Origin: Coprococcus_C hominis
GTDB taxonomy: Bacteria > Bacillota > Clostridia > Lachnospirales > Lachnospiraceae
Assembly: GCF_020687505.1 (NCBI RefSeq)
Contig: NZ_JAJEQT010000001.1
DNA: 64,000 nt
Strand: one strand, 5' to 3'
This document shows, piece after piece, positions 25,809-33,535 of this stretch (within the stretch, counting starts at the first letter, position 1; each line of letters begins with the position of its first letter). The translations under genes and the position numbers were made by a program. A model generated the notes under the pieces. It was not told where the DNA came from and searched no databases. It saw only the letters and a list, made by a program, of their open reading frames with translations.

Positions 25809-27140
25809 TTATTTCGACTTCTCCGGCCGGTACAAAATATCCACGAATGTATTGACACTCTGCTCGCAGACTTCTCTTGTCGTCTCCTGCTTCACAAGGA
25901 TATAACGATCTGTGTGTCCCTTCATGACATACGCCGGCTTTCCATCCTTGTCGATACAGTCATACTCCTCCATCAGCACCGGAAGCAGCTCTCCGGAAAA
26001 CTGTGCTTCAAATGCTGCCTTCTGGTTCGCCGTCAGCTCTAACAGCACATTGCTTCGCTTCTCCTTCACTGCATCGCTCACCTGATGCTCCATTGTCGCT
26101 GCGATCGTGCCGCTCCGCTTTGAATATTTAAATACATGCATCTCATAGAGATTCAGCTTCTCCAGATTTGCCACCGTTGTTGCAAATTCCTCCTCGGTTT
26201 CCCCCGGGAATCCTACAATCACATCTGTCGCGATCGCCGGACGATCATATGCCTTGCGGATCATCTCGCATTTTTCCATATATTCTTCGATTGTATATTT
26301 CCGGTTCATCCGCTTTAACGTCTCATTGCAGGCACTCTGCAATGACAGATGGAAATGCGGACACACCTTATCAAGCGCTGTGATACCATCCAGGAATTCC
26401 TCTGTGATCACACGCGGCTCCAGCGATCCCATCCGGATACGCTTAATACCATTCACTTTGGCAACTGCCTGTAACAGCATCAGCAGCGATGCACCATCCT
26501 CATCCTCATAGGAAGATAAATTGATTCCTGTAATCACGACTTCCTGTACGCCTTCTACTGCCAGCCCTTCTACCTCCCGCACGACATCCGCAAGCTTCCG
26601 GCTGCGGATTCTGCCACGTGTATATGGGATGATACAATACGTGCAGAAATTATTACAGCCGTCCTGCACCTTGACATAGGCACGGCATCGCTCGTTCGGC
26701 TTTACGAGCGTCATTTCCTCATATTCGTTCGTGTGATTGATGTCGATCACAACCTCATGCATGGACGTATCCTCATAATATTCACTTAAGATACGGGCAA
26801 CATCCTTCTTGCAGTTGTTTCCGATCAGAATATCGATGCCTAGATCCTTTGCCAACGCTTCCTCGGCTGCCTGCACATAGCATCCGGCTGCCACAATGAC
26901 CGCCTCCGGGTTCTTCTTTTTCGCGCGGTGCAGCATCTGTCTCGACTTTCGCTCCGCCATATTCGTGACCGAACACGTATTGACGATATACACATCTGCA
27001 AACTGTGAAAATGGTACAATCTCGCATCCATTTTTCTTCAAAATATCCATCATACTGTCTGACTCATATTGATTCACCTTGCATCCAAGTGTGCAAACTG
27101 CTACTTTTTTATTTAAAATATTCACATACATTTTACGCAA
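25809..27140 (-). CDS. mtaB: tRNA (N6-threonylcarbamoyladenosine(37)-C2)-methylthiotransferase
   Basis: Radical-SAM enzyme that methylthiolates t6A at position 37 of ANN-decoding tRNAs. The N-terminal MTTase domain has CTLGCKVNQYESD and VNTCSVTNMAERKSRQ with the three cluster Cys residues. The radical-SAM motif CNNFCTYC is near residue 156, and a TRAM-like domain ends the protein. GCKVNQ and TNMAERKSRQ fit MtaB rather than MiaB or RimO. The start is ambiguous: the annotated 443 residues use TTG at 27140 close to AGGAGA, while an ATG three codons later has long spacing of about 12. Confidence 0.92.
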   Translation of the reverse strand: MRKMYVNILNKKVAVCTLGCKVNQYESDSMMDILKKNGCEIVPFSQFADVYIVNTCSVTNMAERKSRQMLHRAKKKNPEAVIVAAGCYVQAAEEALAKDLGIDILIGNNCKKDVARILSEYYEDTSMHEVVIDINHTNEYEEMTLVKPNERCRAYVKVQDGCNNFCTYCIIPYTRGRIRSRKLADVVREVEGLAVEGVQEVVITGINLSSYEDEDGASLLMLLQAVAKVNGIKRIRMGSLEPRVITEEFLDGITALDKVCPHFHLSLQSACNETLKRMNRKYTIEEYMEKCEMIRKAYDRPAIATDVIVGFPGETEEEFATTVANLEKLNLYEMHVFKYSKRSGTIAATMEHQVSDAVKEKRSNVLLELTANQKAAFEAQFSGELLPVLMEEYDCIDKDGKPAYVMKGHTDRYILVKQETTREVCEQSVNTFVDILYRPEKSK

Positions 27141-27157
27141 ATTTCTCCTGCTGATTC

Positions 27158-27186
27158 TTGACTTTTATAGTGTAAACTTTTATTAT
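27158..27186 (+). promoter_or_regulatory. sigma-A promoter of the HPr-like gene
   Basis: TTGACT (27158-27163), 17 bases, TATTAT (27181-27186), followed by an 80-base leader with a strong AAGGAGG ribosome site. Confidence 0.75.
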
Positions 27187-27266
27187 AGTAACATAGATAA
27201 AAAAAGTGCGAAAGATATATTTTTGAGATTATTTTTCGCTTTCATAATATACAAGGAGGTTTCTAT

Positions 27267-27500
27267 ATGTTAAAGGTTAAAATTTCTCTCAACTCTATCG
27301 ATAAGGTAAAGAGCTTTGTAAATGACATCAGCGGTTTTAATGCTGAGTTTGACTTAGTATCTGGTCGTTATGTTATCGATGCAAAGTCTATCATGGGTAT
27401 TTTCAGTTTGGATATTTCCAAGCCAATCGACTTAAATGTACATACAGATAAGGATACAGAAGATATCATGGCAGCGTTAAAGCCATATCTTGCTGAGTAA
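27267..27500 (+). CDS. HPr-like protein without the active-site histidine
   Basis: The protein has 77 residues. The second half matches HPr well: YVIDAKSIMGIFSLDISKPI carries the Ser46-type HprK target (Ser41 here). The first half does not contain the GLHARP phospho-histidine motif; ungapped alignment puts Ser10 or nearby where His15 should be, and the region reads SLNSIDKVKSFVND. It therefore cannot act as a normal PTS phosphocarrier. It stands alone between its own promoter and a terminator. Similar stand-alone proteins in Lachnospiraceae are annotated as HPr family; a role as a catabolite co-effector is an inference. Confidence 0.75.
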   Translation: MLKVKISLNSIDKVKSFVNDISGFNAEFDLVSGRYVIDAKSIMGIFSLDISKPIDLNVHTDKDTEDIMAALKPYLAE

Positions 27501-27522
27501 TCTCATAGTTCGATAGAAAGCA

Positions 27523-27550
27523 AAAAACCTCCCGGATGGGAGGATTTTTT
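27523..27550. terminator. bidirectional terminator
   Basis: AAAAAACCTCCC pairs with GGGAGGATTTTTT around GGAT. It serves the HPr-like gene on the plus strand and the GNAT gene on the minus strand. Confidence 0.85.
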
Positions 27551-27560
27551 GTTTTATTCT

Positions 27561-27986
27561 TTATTTTTCTGTCAGATACTGAATCATACCCGGTCCAAGT
27601 GCATCGGTCGGTCGCTGCATAAATCCATGTTTTTCATAAAATGGCTCTCTGCCCTTGGCACACATCAGACATAGCATCATCGTGCTTTCCTCTTCCCGCA
27701 GAGATTCCACATACGCTTTTAATTTCTGTATAATCTGCGAGCCAATGCCCTGTGCCTGCACCTGTGGAATCACGATCAGATCCTGAATATAACAGACCAC
27801 GGCACCGTCTCCAACGACACGTCCCATACCAACGACCTGTCCGTCCGCATCGACCGCTTTTACTTTATACAGACAATTCGCAAGGGCATGTGCCGCCTGC
27901 TTGTCTGTCAGTTTCTTCCAGCCAACTTTCTCCCGAAGTGTCAGATACTCTTCCAGAGAAATATCATTTTCAATGAGTGTTATCAT
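27561..27986 (-). CDS. GNAT family N-acetyltransferase
   Basis: Acetyl-CoA dependent acetyltransferase of 141 residues, substrate unknown. The acetyl-CoA loop is VQAQGIGSQIIQKLKAYV (about 77-94), preceded by the VCYIQDLIVIPQ strand, and the C-terminal strand PFYEKHGFMQRP is typical of the GNAT fold. The start follows GAAGGA. It lies 32 bases after hisF on the same strand and before a terminator, so it is probably the last gene of the hisH-hisF transcript. Nothing in the sequence points to a role in histidine synthesis. Confidence 0.85.
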   Translation of the reverse strand: MITLIENDISLEEYLTLREKVGWKKLTDKQAAHALANCLYKVKAVDADGQVVGMGRVVGDGAVVCYIQDLIVIPQVQAQGIGSQIIQKLKAYVESLREEESTMMLCLMCAKGREPFYEKHGFMQRPTDALGPGMIQYLTEK

Positions 27987-28018
27987 GTTTTAAGTCCTTC
28001 TTCCACCGTCGTATATCG

Positions 28019-28780
28019 CTACATACGCATCGGAATTCCACGCTCCGCCAGATATGCTTTGAGATCCATGATCTCCAGCTCCTTGTAGTGGAACAGGGAT
28101 GCTGCAAGTGCTGCGTCTGCTTTTCCCTCTGTCAGTGCATCATAGAAGTGCTCCTTCGTTCCTGCACCGCCGGACGCAATTACCGGAACGGATACATTTT
28201 CGGCAATCAGTCTGGTCAGCTCCACGTCGTAGCCTGCCTTTGTTCCATCACAGTCCATACTCGTAAGCAGGATCTCTCCTGCGCCCATCTTATCTGCCTG
28301 CATCGCCCACTCGATTGCATCAAGTCCGGTATCGACACGTCCACCGTTCTTGAACACATTCCAGCCGCTTCCATCTTCTCTTCTTCTCGCATCAATCGCA
28401 ACGACCACACACTGGCTGCCAAACTTGTCTGCAGCATCACTGATCAGCCGTGGTGTATTGATAGCAGAGGAATTGATACTGATCTTATCGGCGCCCTCAC
28501 GTAAAATCGCCTTAAAATCATCAACTGTACGGATACCGCCGCCAACCGTAAACGGAATAAATACAGTCTCCGCAACCTTCCGCACCATATCGATCACGAT
28601 ATTTCTCGAATCCGAAGATGCTGTAATATCCAGAAATACAAGCTCATCCGCACCTGCCTTATCATAAGCAGCACCAACAGCAACCGGATCACCTGCATCC
28701 TTCAAATTCACAAAATTGATACCCTTTACAACCCTGCCATTGTTGACATCCAGACAAGGAATAATTCTCTTTGTATGCAT
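28019..28780 (-). CDS. hisF: imidazole glycerol phosphate synthase subunit HisF
   Basis: Cyclase subunit that turns PRFAR plus ammonia into imidazole glycerol phosphate and AICAR. It has 253 residues, normal length. The catalytic Asp of the first strand is in IIPCLDVNNGRVVKGINF; PFTVGGGIRT is the first phosphate-binding loop, and LLTSMDCDGTKAGYD carries the second catalytic Asp. VPVIASGGAG is the C-terminal phosphate loop. It follows hisH by 20 bases. The remaining his genes are not in the window. Confidence 0.96.
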   Translation of the reverse strand: MHTKRIIPCLDVNNGRVVKGINFVNLKDAGDPVAVGAAYDKAGADELVFLDITASSDSRNIVIDMVRKVAETVFIPFTVGGGIRTVDDFKAILREGADKISINSSAINTPRLISDAADKFGSQCVVVAIDARRREDGSGWNVFKNGGRVDTGLDAIEWAMQADKMGAGEILLTSMDCDGTKAGYDVELTRLIAENVSVPVIASGGAGTKEHFYDALTEGKADAALAASLFHYKELEIMDLKAYLAERGIPMRM

Positions 28781-28800
28781 ACTCTCTTCCTCCCCGTCTC

Positions 28801-29406
28801 TTATAAGTGTATAAAGTTATCCAATATTTTCAGTCCTACCGTCGAACTCTTCTCCGGATGGAACTGACACGCAAATACATTTCCCTTTTCCACAGATGCA
28901 TGAATCTCCACGGAATAGTGTGTCCGCGCTGCAACATCTGCTTCGTCCTTCGATTTCAGGTAATACGAATGCACAAAATATACATATGGGTGTTCCTCCA
29001 CACCGGCAAATAATTTTGCGCCCGGTGTGATATCGAGAGAATTCCATCCAATCTGTGGCACCTTCAGATCCGGTGCATCTGGAATCCGTAAAATCTCGCC
29101 GTCCAAAATTCCAAGTCCCGTTGCTCCCGGGCTTTCCTCGCTTGTCTTATACAGAAGCTGTAAGCCAAGGCAGATTCCAAGAAATGGTGTCCCGGCATCT
29201 ACCACATCGTAGATCACCTGATCCAGCTTGTACTCCCGCAGCTTACCCATCGCATCACCGAAGCTTCCCACGCCCGGCAGGATCACCTTGTCACACGATA
29301 AGATCAGATCCTTATCCCGCGTGATTACAGCTTCTTCGCCCAGATAATGCACTGCTTTTTCTACACTTTTAATGTTGCCTGCATCGTAATCTAAAATTGC
29401 TATCAT
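28801..29406 (-). CDS. hisH: imidazole glycerol phosphate synthase subunit HisH
   Basis: Glutamine amidotransferase subunit that feeds ammonia to HisF. It has 201 residues from MIAILDYDAGNIKSV. The nucleophile elbow is GICLGLQLLY (Cys about 79), and the His-Glu pair is in CQFHPEKSSTVG near the C terminus. The start at 29406 has GAGGA seven bases upstream; an in-frame ATG eight codons earlier has no site. Together with hisF it forms a complete IGP synthase. Whether the pair belongs to a split his operon or is a solitary duplicate cannot be seen here. Confidence 0.95.
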   Translation of the reverse strand: MIAILDYDAGNIKSVEKAVHYLGEEAVITRDKDLILSCDKVILPGVGSFGDAMGKLREYKLDQVIYDVVDAGTPFLGICLGLQLLYKTSEESPGATGLGILDGEILRIPDAPDLKVPQIGWNSLDITPGAKLFAGVEEHPYVYFVHSYYLKSKDEADVAARTHYSVEIHASVEKGNVFACQFHPEKSSTVGLKILDNFIHL

Positions 29407-29450
29407 CGTCTCATCCTCTGTCACATTCATACAGTCAATAGTTGCATTTA

Positions 29451-30956
29451 TTACTGTCCCTGCGCATCCGTCGGTGTTTCTGTCTCCGCCGCTTTTGCGC
29501 CAAGCTCCGACAAGGTTTTGGTATATTCCTGTCCTTCCATTGCTAAGATCTGGTATGCCGTCTCCTCAGTAATACCATAAGTATTCCACAAGGCATTTAT
29601 AATCTTATCCCGGCAGGAATCAATATCTTTTACGATATCCAGTTCTACCGCCTCATCGTAATGCTCATCATATTTCTGAATACCACGGAGCAACGCATCG
29701 AGTGCCTTGTCCGCTCTACCAAGCTTCATGTTATTCTCATAGGATTCGTAGAGCCGTTCTACATACATAACTGTATAGATACGGTCTTTCAGATCCTGAT
29801 CTTTTTCTTTGACTTCCACGCCAGATACTTCGTCATATGCCAGACGATATCGATGCCGTTCGAAATAATTCGCCGCTTTTTTGATTACCTGCGAATAGTT
29901 AAACTGATTCGTACCGAGTACGACTCCTGCCGCAAGTGCAAAAAACAGAACAAATACAACAATAACGGTCGGTGTCGAAACCTTTTTCTGATCTTTTTCG
30001 GCTTCAAGCTCTGCCGCATAGGCTTCATCTTTTTGTCGTTTTTTGTCGGCTTTTTCCTTCTGCTTTGCTTTATCCTTCGCCTGCTTCGCAGCAAGCATCT
30101 CCTGCTTGGCTGCGTCCTTTTCTTCTTTTTTCGCTTCCCGCTCTGCCTGTTTTTTCTTCTTTTCAGCTTCCTTCTTCGCTTTCTTCTCCTCGAACAAAGC
30201 TTCCTCTTCTAAGTCATCCTCATCCGGCTCACCAAAAAGAATCTCAGAAATCGTTTTCTTTTTATGTTCTGTCTCTTCTTCCTCGATTTCCGCTTTTTTC
30301 TTCTTCTCTGCCTTTTTCCGCGGCTGCTTCACCTTTTTTACCGGTTCCTCCGTTTTTTCGCCAATATCCTCGATATCAGCCAGATCCCCGTTCAACAAAC
30401 TTTCTGCCATAGAGGACTGCAACAATGCATCCAGGCCATCCTCATCTGCCGTATATGGATTTTTTTCCTTCTCTGACAGTTCTGGTTCTTCTGACATTCC
30501 CATATCCATCGAACCAAACAAAGCATCATCGAACACGCCCTCTGGCAACGCGGTATCTTCCTGCATCTGCAAGTCTGCTTCTCCAAAAACATCGGTATTG
30601 TCCGCCTGCGCCGACGGCTCTTCCTGTGACGGTTCTGGTTTCACATTCTCCTGATTTGCCTTCTCGATCAGGGCATCCAGACTCATATCGTCCGTTTCCT
30701 GTTCCTGCGGCTTCTTCTTTACGACCGGATTGGCACCGGCATCCAGTTTCGTGATATCAACATCATCAAAATCAATATCATCGAAATCCAGATCTCCAAG
30801 ATCCATGCCATCTAAATGATCCAGTTCATCGAGAGAAATGTCATCCATATCATCTGCATCGACATCCACGCCGGAATCTATATCAATATTCTCATTCAAT
30901 TCTCCATCCATCGATGATAATTCATCCAACAGACTATCCAGATTGTTCTCGTCCAA
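29451..30956 (-). CDS. acidic/coiled-coil single-pass membrane protein
   Basis: The protein has 501 residues and I do not recognise it. It is strongly modular: residues 1-75 are Asp-rich with a repeated pattern (DLDFDDIDFDDVDITKLD), 75-200 are acidic and disordered, and 200-330 are a long Lys/Glu/Ala coiled coil. A membrane helix follows near 333-355 (TVIVVFVLFFALAAGVVLG), then an extracytoplasmic helical domain of about 130 residues. The start is TTG, supported by GGAGGA at spacing 5. It has its own promoter. The layout suggests a scaffold linking cytoplasm and envelope, but no function is claimed. Confidence 0.75.
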   Translation of the reverse strand: MDENNLDSLLDELSSMDGELNENIDIDSGVDVDADDMDDISLDELDHLDGMDLGDLDFDDIDFDDVDITKLDAGANPVVKKKPQEQETDDMSLDALIEKANQENVKPEPSQEEPSAQADNTDVFGEADLQMQEDTALPEGVFDDALFGSMDMGMSEEPELSEKEKNPYTADEDGLDALLQSSMAESLLNGDLADIEDIGEKTEEPVKKVKQPRKKAEKKKKAEIEEEETEHKKKTISEILFGEPDEDDLEEEALFEEKKAKKEAEKKKKQAEREAKKEEKDAAKQEMLAAKQAKDKAKQKEKADKKRQKDEAYAAELEAEKDQKKVSTPTVIVVFVLFFALAAGVVLGTNQFNYSQVIKKAANYFERHRYRLAYDEVSGVEVKEKDQDLKDRIYTVMYVERLYESYENNMKLGRADKALDALLRGIQKYDEHYDEAVELDIVKDIDSCRDKIINALWNTYGITEETAYQILAMEGQEYTKTLSELGAKAAETETPTDAQGQ

Positions 30957-30997
30957 AATGTTCCTCCATGTGTATCACAAATTCCACAGATAAAAGT

Positions 30998-31026
30998 ATC
31001 ATATCACATTCATTTCTCCAAGACAA
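30998..31026 (-). promoter_or_regulatory. sigma-A promoter of the coiled-coil membrane protein gene
   Basis: On the minus strand TTGTCT (31021-31026), 17 bases, TATGAT (30998-31003), about 40 bases before the TTG start. Confidence 0.7.
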
Positions 31027-31055
31027 GTAAAACCACTACATACCAGCACGCAAAA

Positions 31056-31085
31056 AGGCACCATACAAACTGCTGTATGGTGCCT
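31056..31085 (-). terminator. terminator of the Arg/Gly-rich protein gene
   Basis: AGGCACCATACA (31056-31067) pairs perfectly with TGTATGGTGCCT (31074-31085), with TTTTT following on the minus strand. Confidence 0.9.
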
Positions 31086-31091
31086 GCCTTT

Positions 31092-31625
31092 TTATTCCCA
31101 ATCATCAAAATCCTCATAATCATCATACGCGCCATTGGCATAGTTCTTCGTATAATTGATATTGCTTGACCGCTTCTGCTTTGGCTGCGGACGACTGGAT
31201 TCCCGTTTTTTGTTGTTCTGCTTCTTCTTAACCGATTTCTGTTCCTTTTCTAAGCGCATCTGGACCTTATTTTTGTCCGGAATTGCGATCGTAGGCTTAC
31301 TCTCCTTTGGACGGGATGGCTTGCTTCTTCTGCCTCTGTCTTCCTCATCCTCATCCTTTTTCGGAAACTTAGGAGCACCTCCGTAGTTTCGGTTTGGACG
31401 CTCATTTCTCGGTGGTCTGTCTCCATATGGTCTGTCACCGTATGATCGGTTTCCGTTTCCACGCGGTGGTCTGTCTCCACCTGCCTGTCGGTCACCTCGC
31501 GGTGCGCCGGAACGATCGGATTTCTGGAATCTTGTTCCTCCACCTGGTCGTTTCTCCCGATCAAAATATTTTCCTTGTCCTCTGTTCATGCTGGAACCAC
31601 CTTCTCTTGTTCCTTCCGTTGCCAC
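31092..31625 (-). CDS. Arg/Gly/Pro-rich disordered basic protein
   Basis: The protein has 177 residues of low complexity. Residues 15-85 are RGG/DRP-like, with repeated SYGDRPYGDRPPRNERP. The middle is highly basic (KKQNNKKRESSRPQPKQKR), and the end is acidic (DDYEDFDDWE). Such composition is typical of RNA-binding tails, as in the C termini of some DEAD-box helicases, but no helicase is attached. The start is GTG with AAGGAGA at spacing 8. It begins 41 bases after the second spo0A, so it may share that transcript before its own terminator. Base use is normal for the region. No function is assigned. Confidence 0.7.
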   Translation of the reverse strand: MATEGTREGGSSMNRGQGKYFDREKRPGGGTRFQKSDRSGAPRGDRQAGGDRPPRGNGNRSYGDRPYGDRPPRNERPNRNYGGAPKFPKKDEDEEDRGRRSKPSRPKESKPTIAIPDKNKVQMRLEKEQKSVKKKQNNKKRESSRPQPKQKRSSNINYTKNYANGAYDDYEDFDDWE

Positions 31626-31666
31626 GTCTTTATCTCCTTTCGTAACTTTTGCATGGATTTTATTTT

Positions 31667-32485
31667 TTAGCTTGCATGCATTTTATACTCAATCCTCAGC
31701 TTGTCCGCGATCAGGGCAATAAACTCGGAATTCGTCGGCTTTCCTTTTCCTGCACTCACCGTATAGCCAAACATATCCTCGATGACTTCGATCTTGCCTC
31801 TTCCCCATGCCACTTCAATCGCATGACGGATGGCACGCTCCACACTGCTGGACGTCGTCTTGTATTTTTTCGCTATACTTGGATACAACAGCTTCGTTAT
31901 ATAATTGAGCATATTCATATCATTGACTGCCATCATGATGCCCTCACGTATGTACTGATATCCTTTGATATGCGCTGGAATACCGATCTCACGGATGATC
32001 TCCGTTACGTCGTTCTCCATCGTATGCATACCATAGTCATACACATTGTTGGCTGGCAGTTTGGTATCCTCATCTTCGCATCCTTCCATCGGCTCCCCAA
32101 CCTTTGCAAAGTCTGCAATCTGTATAATTCGTTTTGCCAGTACCTTCGGATTACAAGGCTTCATCATATAATAATCGGCACCCAGATTAAATGCCATATT
32201 GATGATCCGGCTCGATCCCACGGTCGACAGAAAAATAATCTTCAGCTCCGTCAATGACGGATTCTCCCGCAGCTGCTCTAATACTTCCAGTCCGTCTACG
32301 TTGGTAATGAACACATCCATCAGCAACACATCCGGCTGTGCCTGCAGCACCTGATCATACACCTCATTTCCATCCGCTGTACAGCAAACGATATCGAATC
32401 TCTCCCCATTATAGGCTTCTAACTGCCGGCCAAGCATCTCATACCCGGCGTCCGCAATCATCACCCTGATTCTCTCCGTATTCAT
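31667..32485 (-). CDS. spo0A: Spo0A paralogue B (near-intact receiver, altered recognition helix)
   Basis: Response regulator of 272 residues with a CheY-like receiver (1-125) and a Spo0A effector domain (about 160-268). Receiver residues: one acidic-pocket Asp (IADAG, Asp12; the second Asp is Ala13), the phospho-Asp57 in PDVLLMDVF, Ser/Thr in FLSTVG, and Lys109 in YYMMKPC. The effector domain is unmistakable (IGIPAHIKGYQYIREGI, KPTNSEFIALIADKLR). Its recognition helix reads SSVERAIRHAIEVAWGRGK, with Ser where Spo0A has Arg, and Gly/Lys where it has Ser/Asn. The start follows GGGGAGGATAAT. It lies after paralogue A and has its own promoter. Confidence 0.92.
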   Translation of the reverse strand: MNTERIRVMIADAGYEMLGRQLEAYNGERFDIVCCTADGNEVYDQVLQAQPDVLLMDVFITNVDGLEVLEQLRENPSLTELKIIFLSTVGSSRIINMAFNLGADYYMMKPCNPKVLAKRIIQIADFAKVGEPMEGCEDEDTKLPANNVYDYGMHTMENDVTEIIREIGIPAHIKGYQYIREGIMMAVNDMNMLNYITKLLYPSIAKKYKTTSSSVERAIRHAIEVAWGRGKIEVIEDMFGYTVSAGKGKPTNSEFIALIADKLRIEYKMHAS

Positions 32486-32541
32486 ATTATCCTCCCCTTC
32501 TTGGAACCAACCTCCTATCAATCAAAATTAACCATAGGAAG

Positions 32542-32570
32542 ATGATATAATTTCAAAATACCATTGTCAA
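32542..32570 (-). promoter_or_regulatory. sigma-A promoter of spo0A paralogue B
   Basis: On the minus strand TTGACA (32565-32570), 17 bases, TATCAT (32542-32547), in the gap between the two spo0A genes. Confidence 0.75.
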
Positions 32571-32611
32571 GCGCATTTCCACAGAAATTTTCTTTTTGTG
32601 GATAATTTTGT

Positions 32612-33406
32612 CTACGCGCTTTTCATCTTCGATTCGAGTCGTATTTTGTCGGCGATAAGTGCTATAAATTCCGAGTTCGTCGGCTTCAGCTTTCCCTGCT
32701 GCAATGTATATCCAAATAGCTCATGCATCGTGTCGGAATTACCTCTGCTCCATGCCACCTCAATGGCATGCCGGATGGCACGTTCCACACGGGATGGTGT
32801 CGTTGCGTATGCCTTTGCAATCGAAGGATAGAGCTGCTTCGTGATGGAATCGAGGATATCCATATCCTGTACTGCCATCAGGATAGAGCTGCGCAGATAC
32901 TGGTATCCCTTGATATGTGCTGGCACGCCTACCTCATGAATGATTTCCGTAACCTTTACTTCGAGCTTTGTCTGCAGTTCTTCTCCTGCATCCTCCGGCT
33001 GGCAGATACTCATCCCCGTCTGTTTGCCACGCGCTAAGGTCAGGATTTCCTTTTCCAGATCAAGATCATTATATTCTTCATCGATAAAACGGACGAAAAT
33101 ATGATCAACATTTCCCCGGCATGTATTTTGTGCAAATCGAATCTGACTGGCATTCCCCTGCAACAGGAAGCGGTATCCACGGGTTCCCCATCCGTCGACC
33201 TCTTCCATCACTGCCAGTCCATCCAGATTCGGCAACAGGAAATCCAGCAAAATGACATTTGGATTTTGTGCGCGAATTGCCGAAACTGCGTTTCCGCCGT
33301 CTGAAATAATATCGCACACGCAAATATCCTTATTCTTTGCAAGCTGCTGTCTTAATTCCGTCGCTGCCTTTGTATCATGTTTTATGATAAGCACTTTTGT
33401 CTTCAT
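32612..33406 (-). CDS. spo0A: Spo0A paralogue A (degenerate receiver, canonical DNA-binding domain)
   Basis: The protein has 264 residues. The effector domain (about 150-260) is very close to B. subtilis Spo0A: VGVPAHIKGYQYLRSSI, SRVERAIRHAIEVAWSRGN and KPTNSEFIALIADKIRLE. The receiver is unusual. It reads LIIKHDT where the acidic pocket should be (Lys9 and His10 for the two Asp), keeps the phospho-Asp55 in LLDFLLPNLDG, lacks the Thr (FLLQGNAS), and has Arg106 in place of the switch Lys (FVRFID). Its place directly after spoIVB is the classic spo0A locus. The start MKTKVLII follows AGGGGG; the longer open frame to 33532 runs through the promoter. Confidence 0.92.
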   Translation of the reverse strand: MKTKVLIIKHDTKAATELRQQLAKNKDICVCDIISDGGNAVSAIRAQNPNVILLDFLLPNLDGLAVMEEVDGWGTRGYRFLLQGNASQIRFAQNTCRGNVDHIFVRFIDEEYNDLDLEKEILTLARGKQTGMSICQPEDAGEELQTKLEVKVTEIIHEVGVPAHIKGYQYLRSSILMAVQDMDILDSITKQLYPSIAKAYATTPSRVERAIRHAIEVAWSRGNSDTMHELFGYTLQQGKLKPTNSEFIALIADKIRLESKMKSA

Positions 33407-33440
33407 AAAACTATCCCCCTCTAATCTTGATATCAAAGAC

Positions 33441-33469
33441 ATTATAGTTTCATTATTTTGCGAGGGCAA
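33441..33469 (-). promoter_or_regulatory. sigma-A-like promoter of spo0A paralogue A
   Basis: On the minus strand TTGCCC (33464-33469), 17 bases, TATAAT (33441-33446), 35 bases before the start codon. A TGTCGCAA sequence about 30 bases further upstream resembles a Spo0A box in six of seven positions; this is weak evidence for feedback. Confidence 0.7.
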
Positions 33470-33535
33470 TACATAATAAAACGCAAGTTGCGACAGTAAA
33501 TATTGACAGCATTTTCGGTCAATTTTTCCCATTTT

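Noticed and set aside
29720..30650. Plus-strand open frames (about 150-200 codons) opposite the coiled-coil gene
   Set aside because: They are the antisense of Lys/Glu codons, giving Phe/Leu/Ser-rich translations with no ribosome site.
32575..32605. Hairpin CCACAAAAAGAAAATTTCTGTGG between the spo0A genes as a terminator
   Set aside because: Five-base outer stem and no T-run after it; too weak to call.
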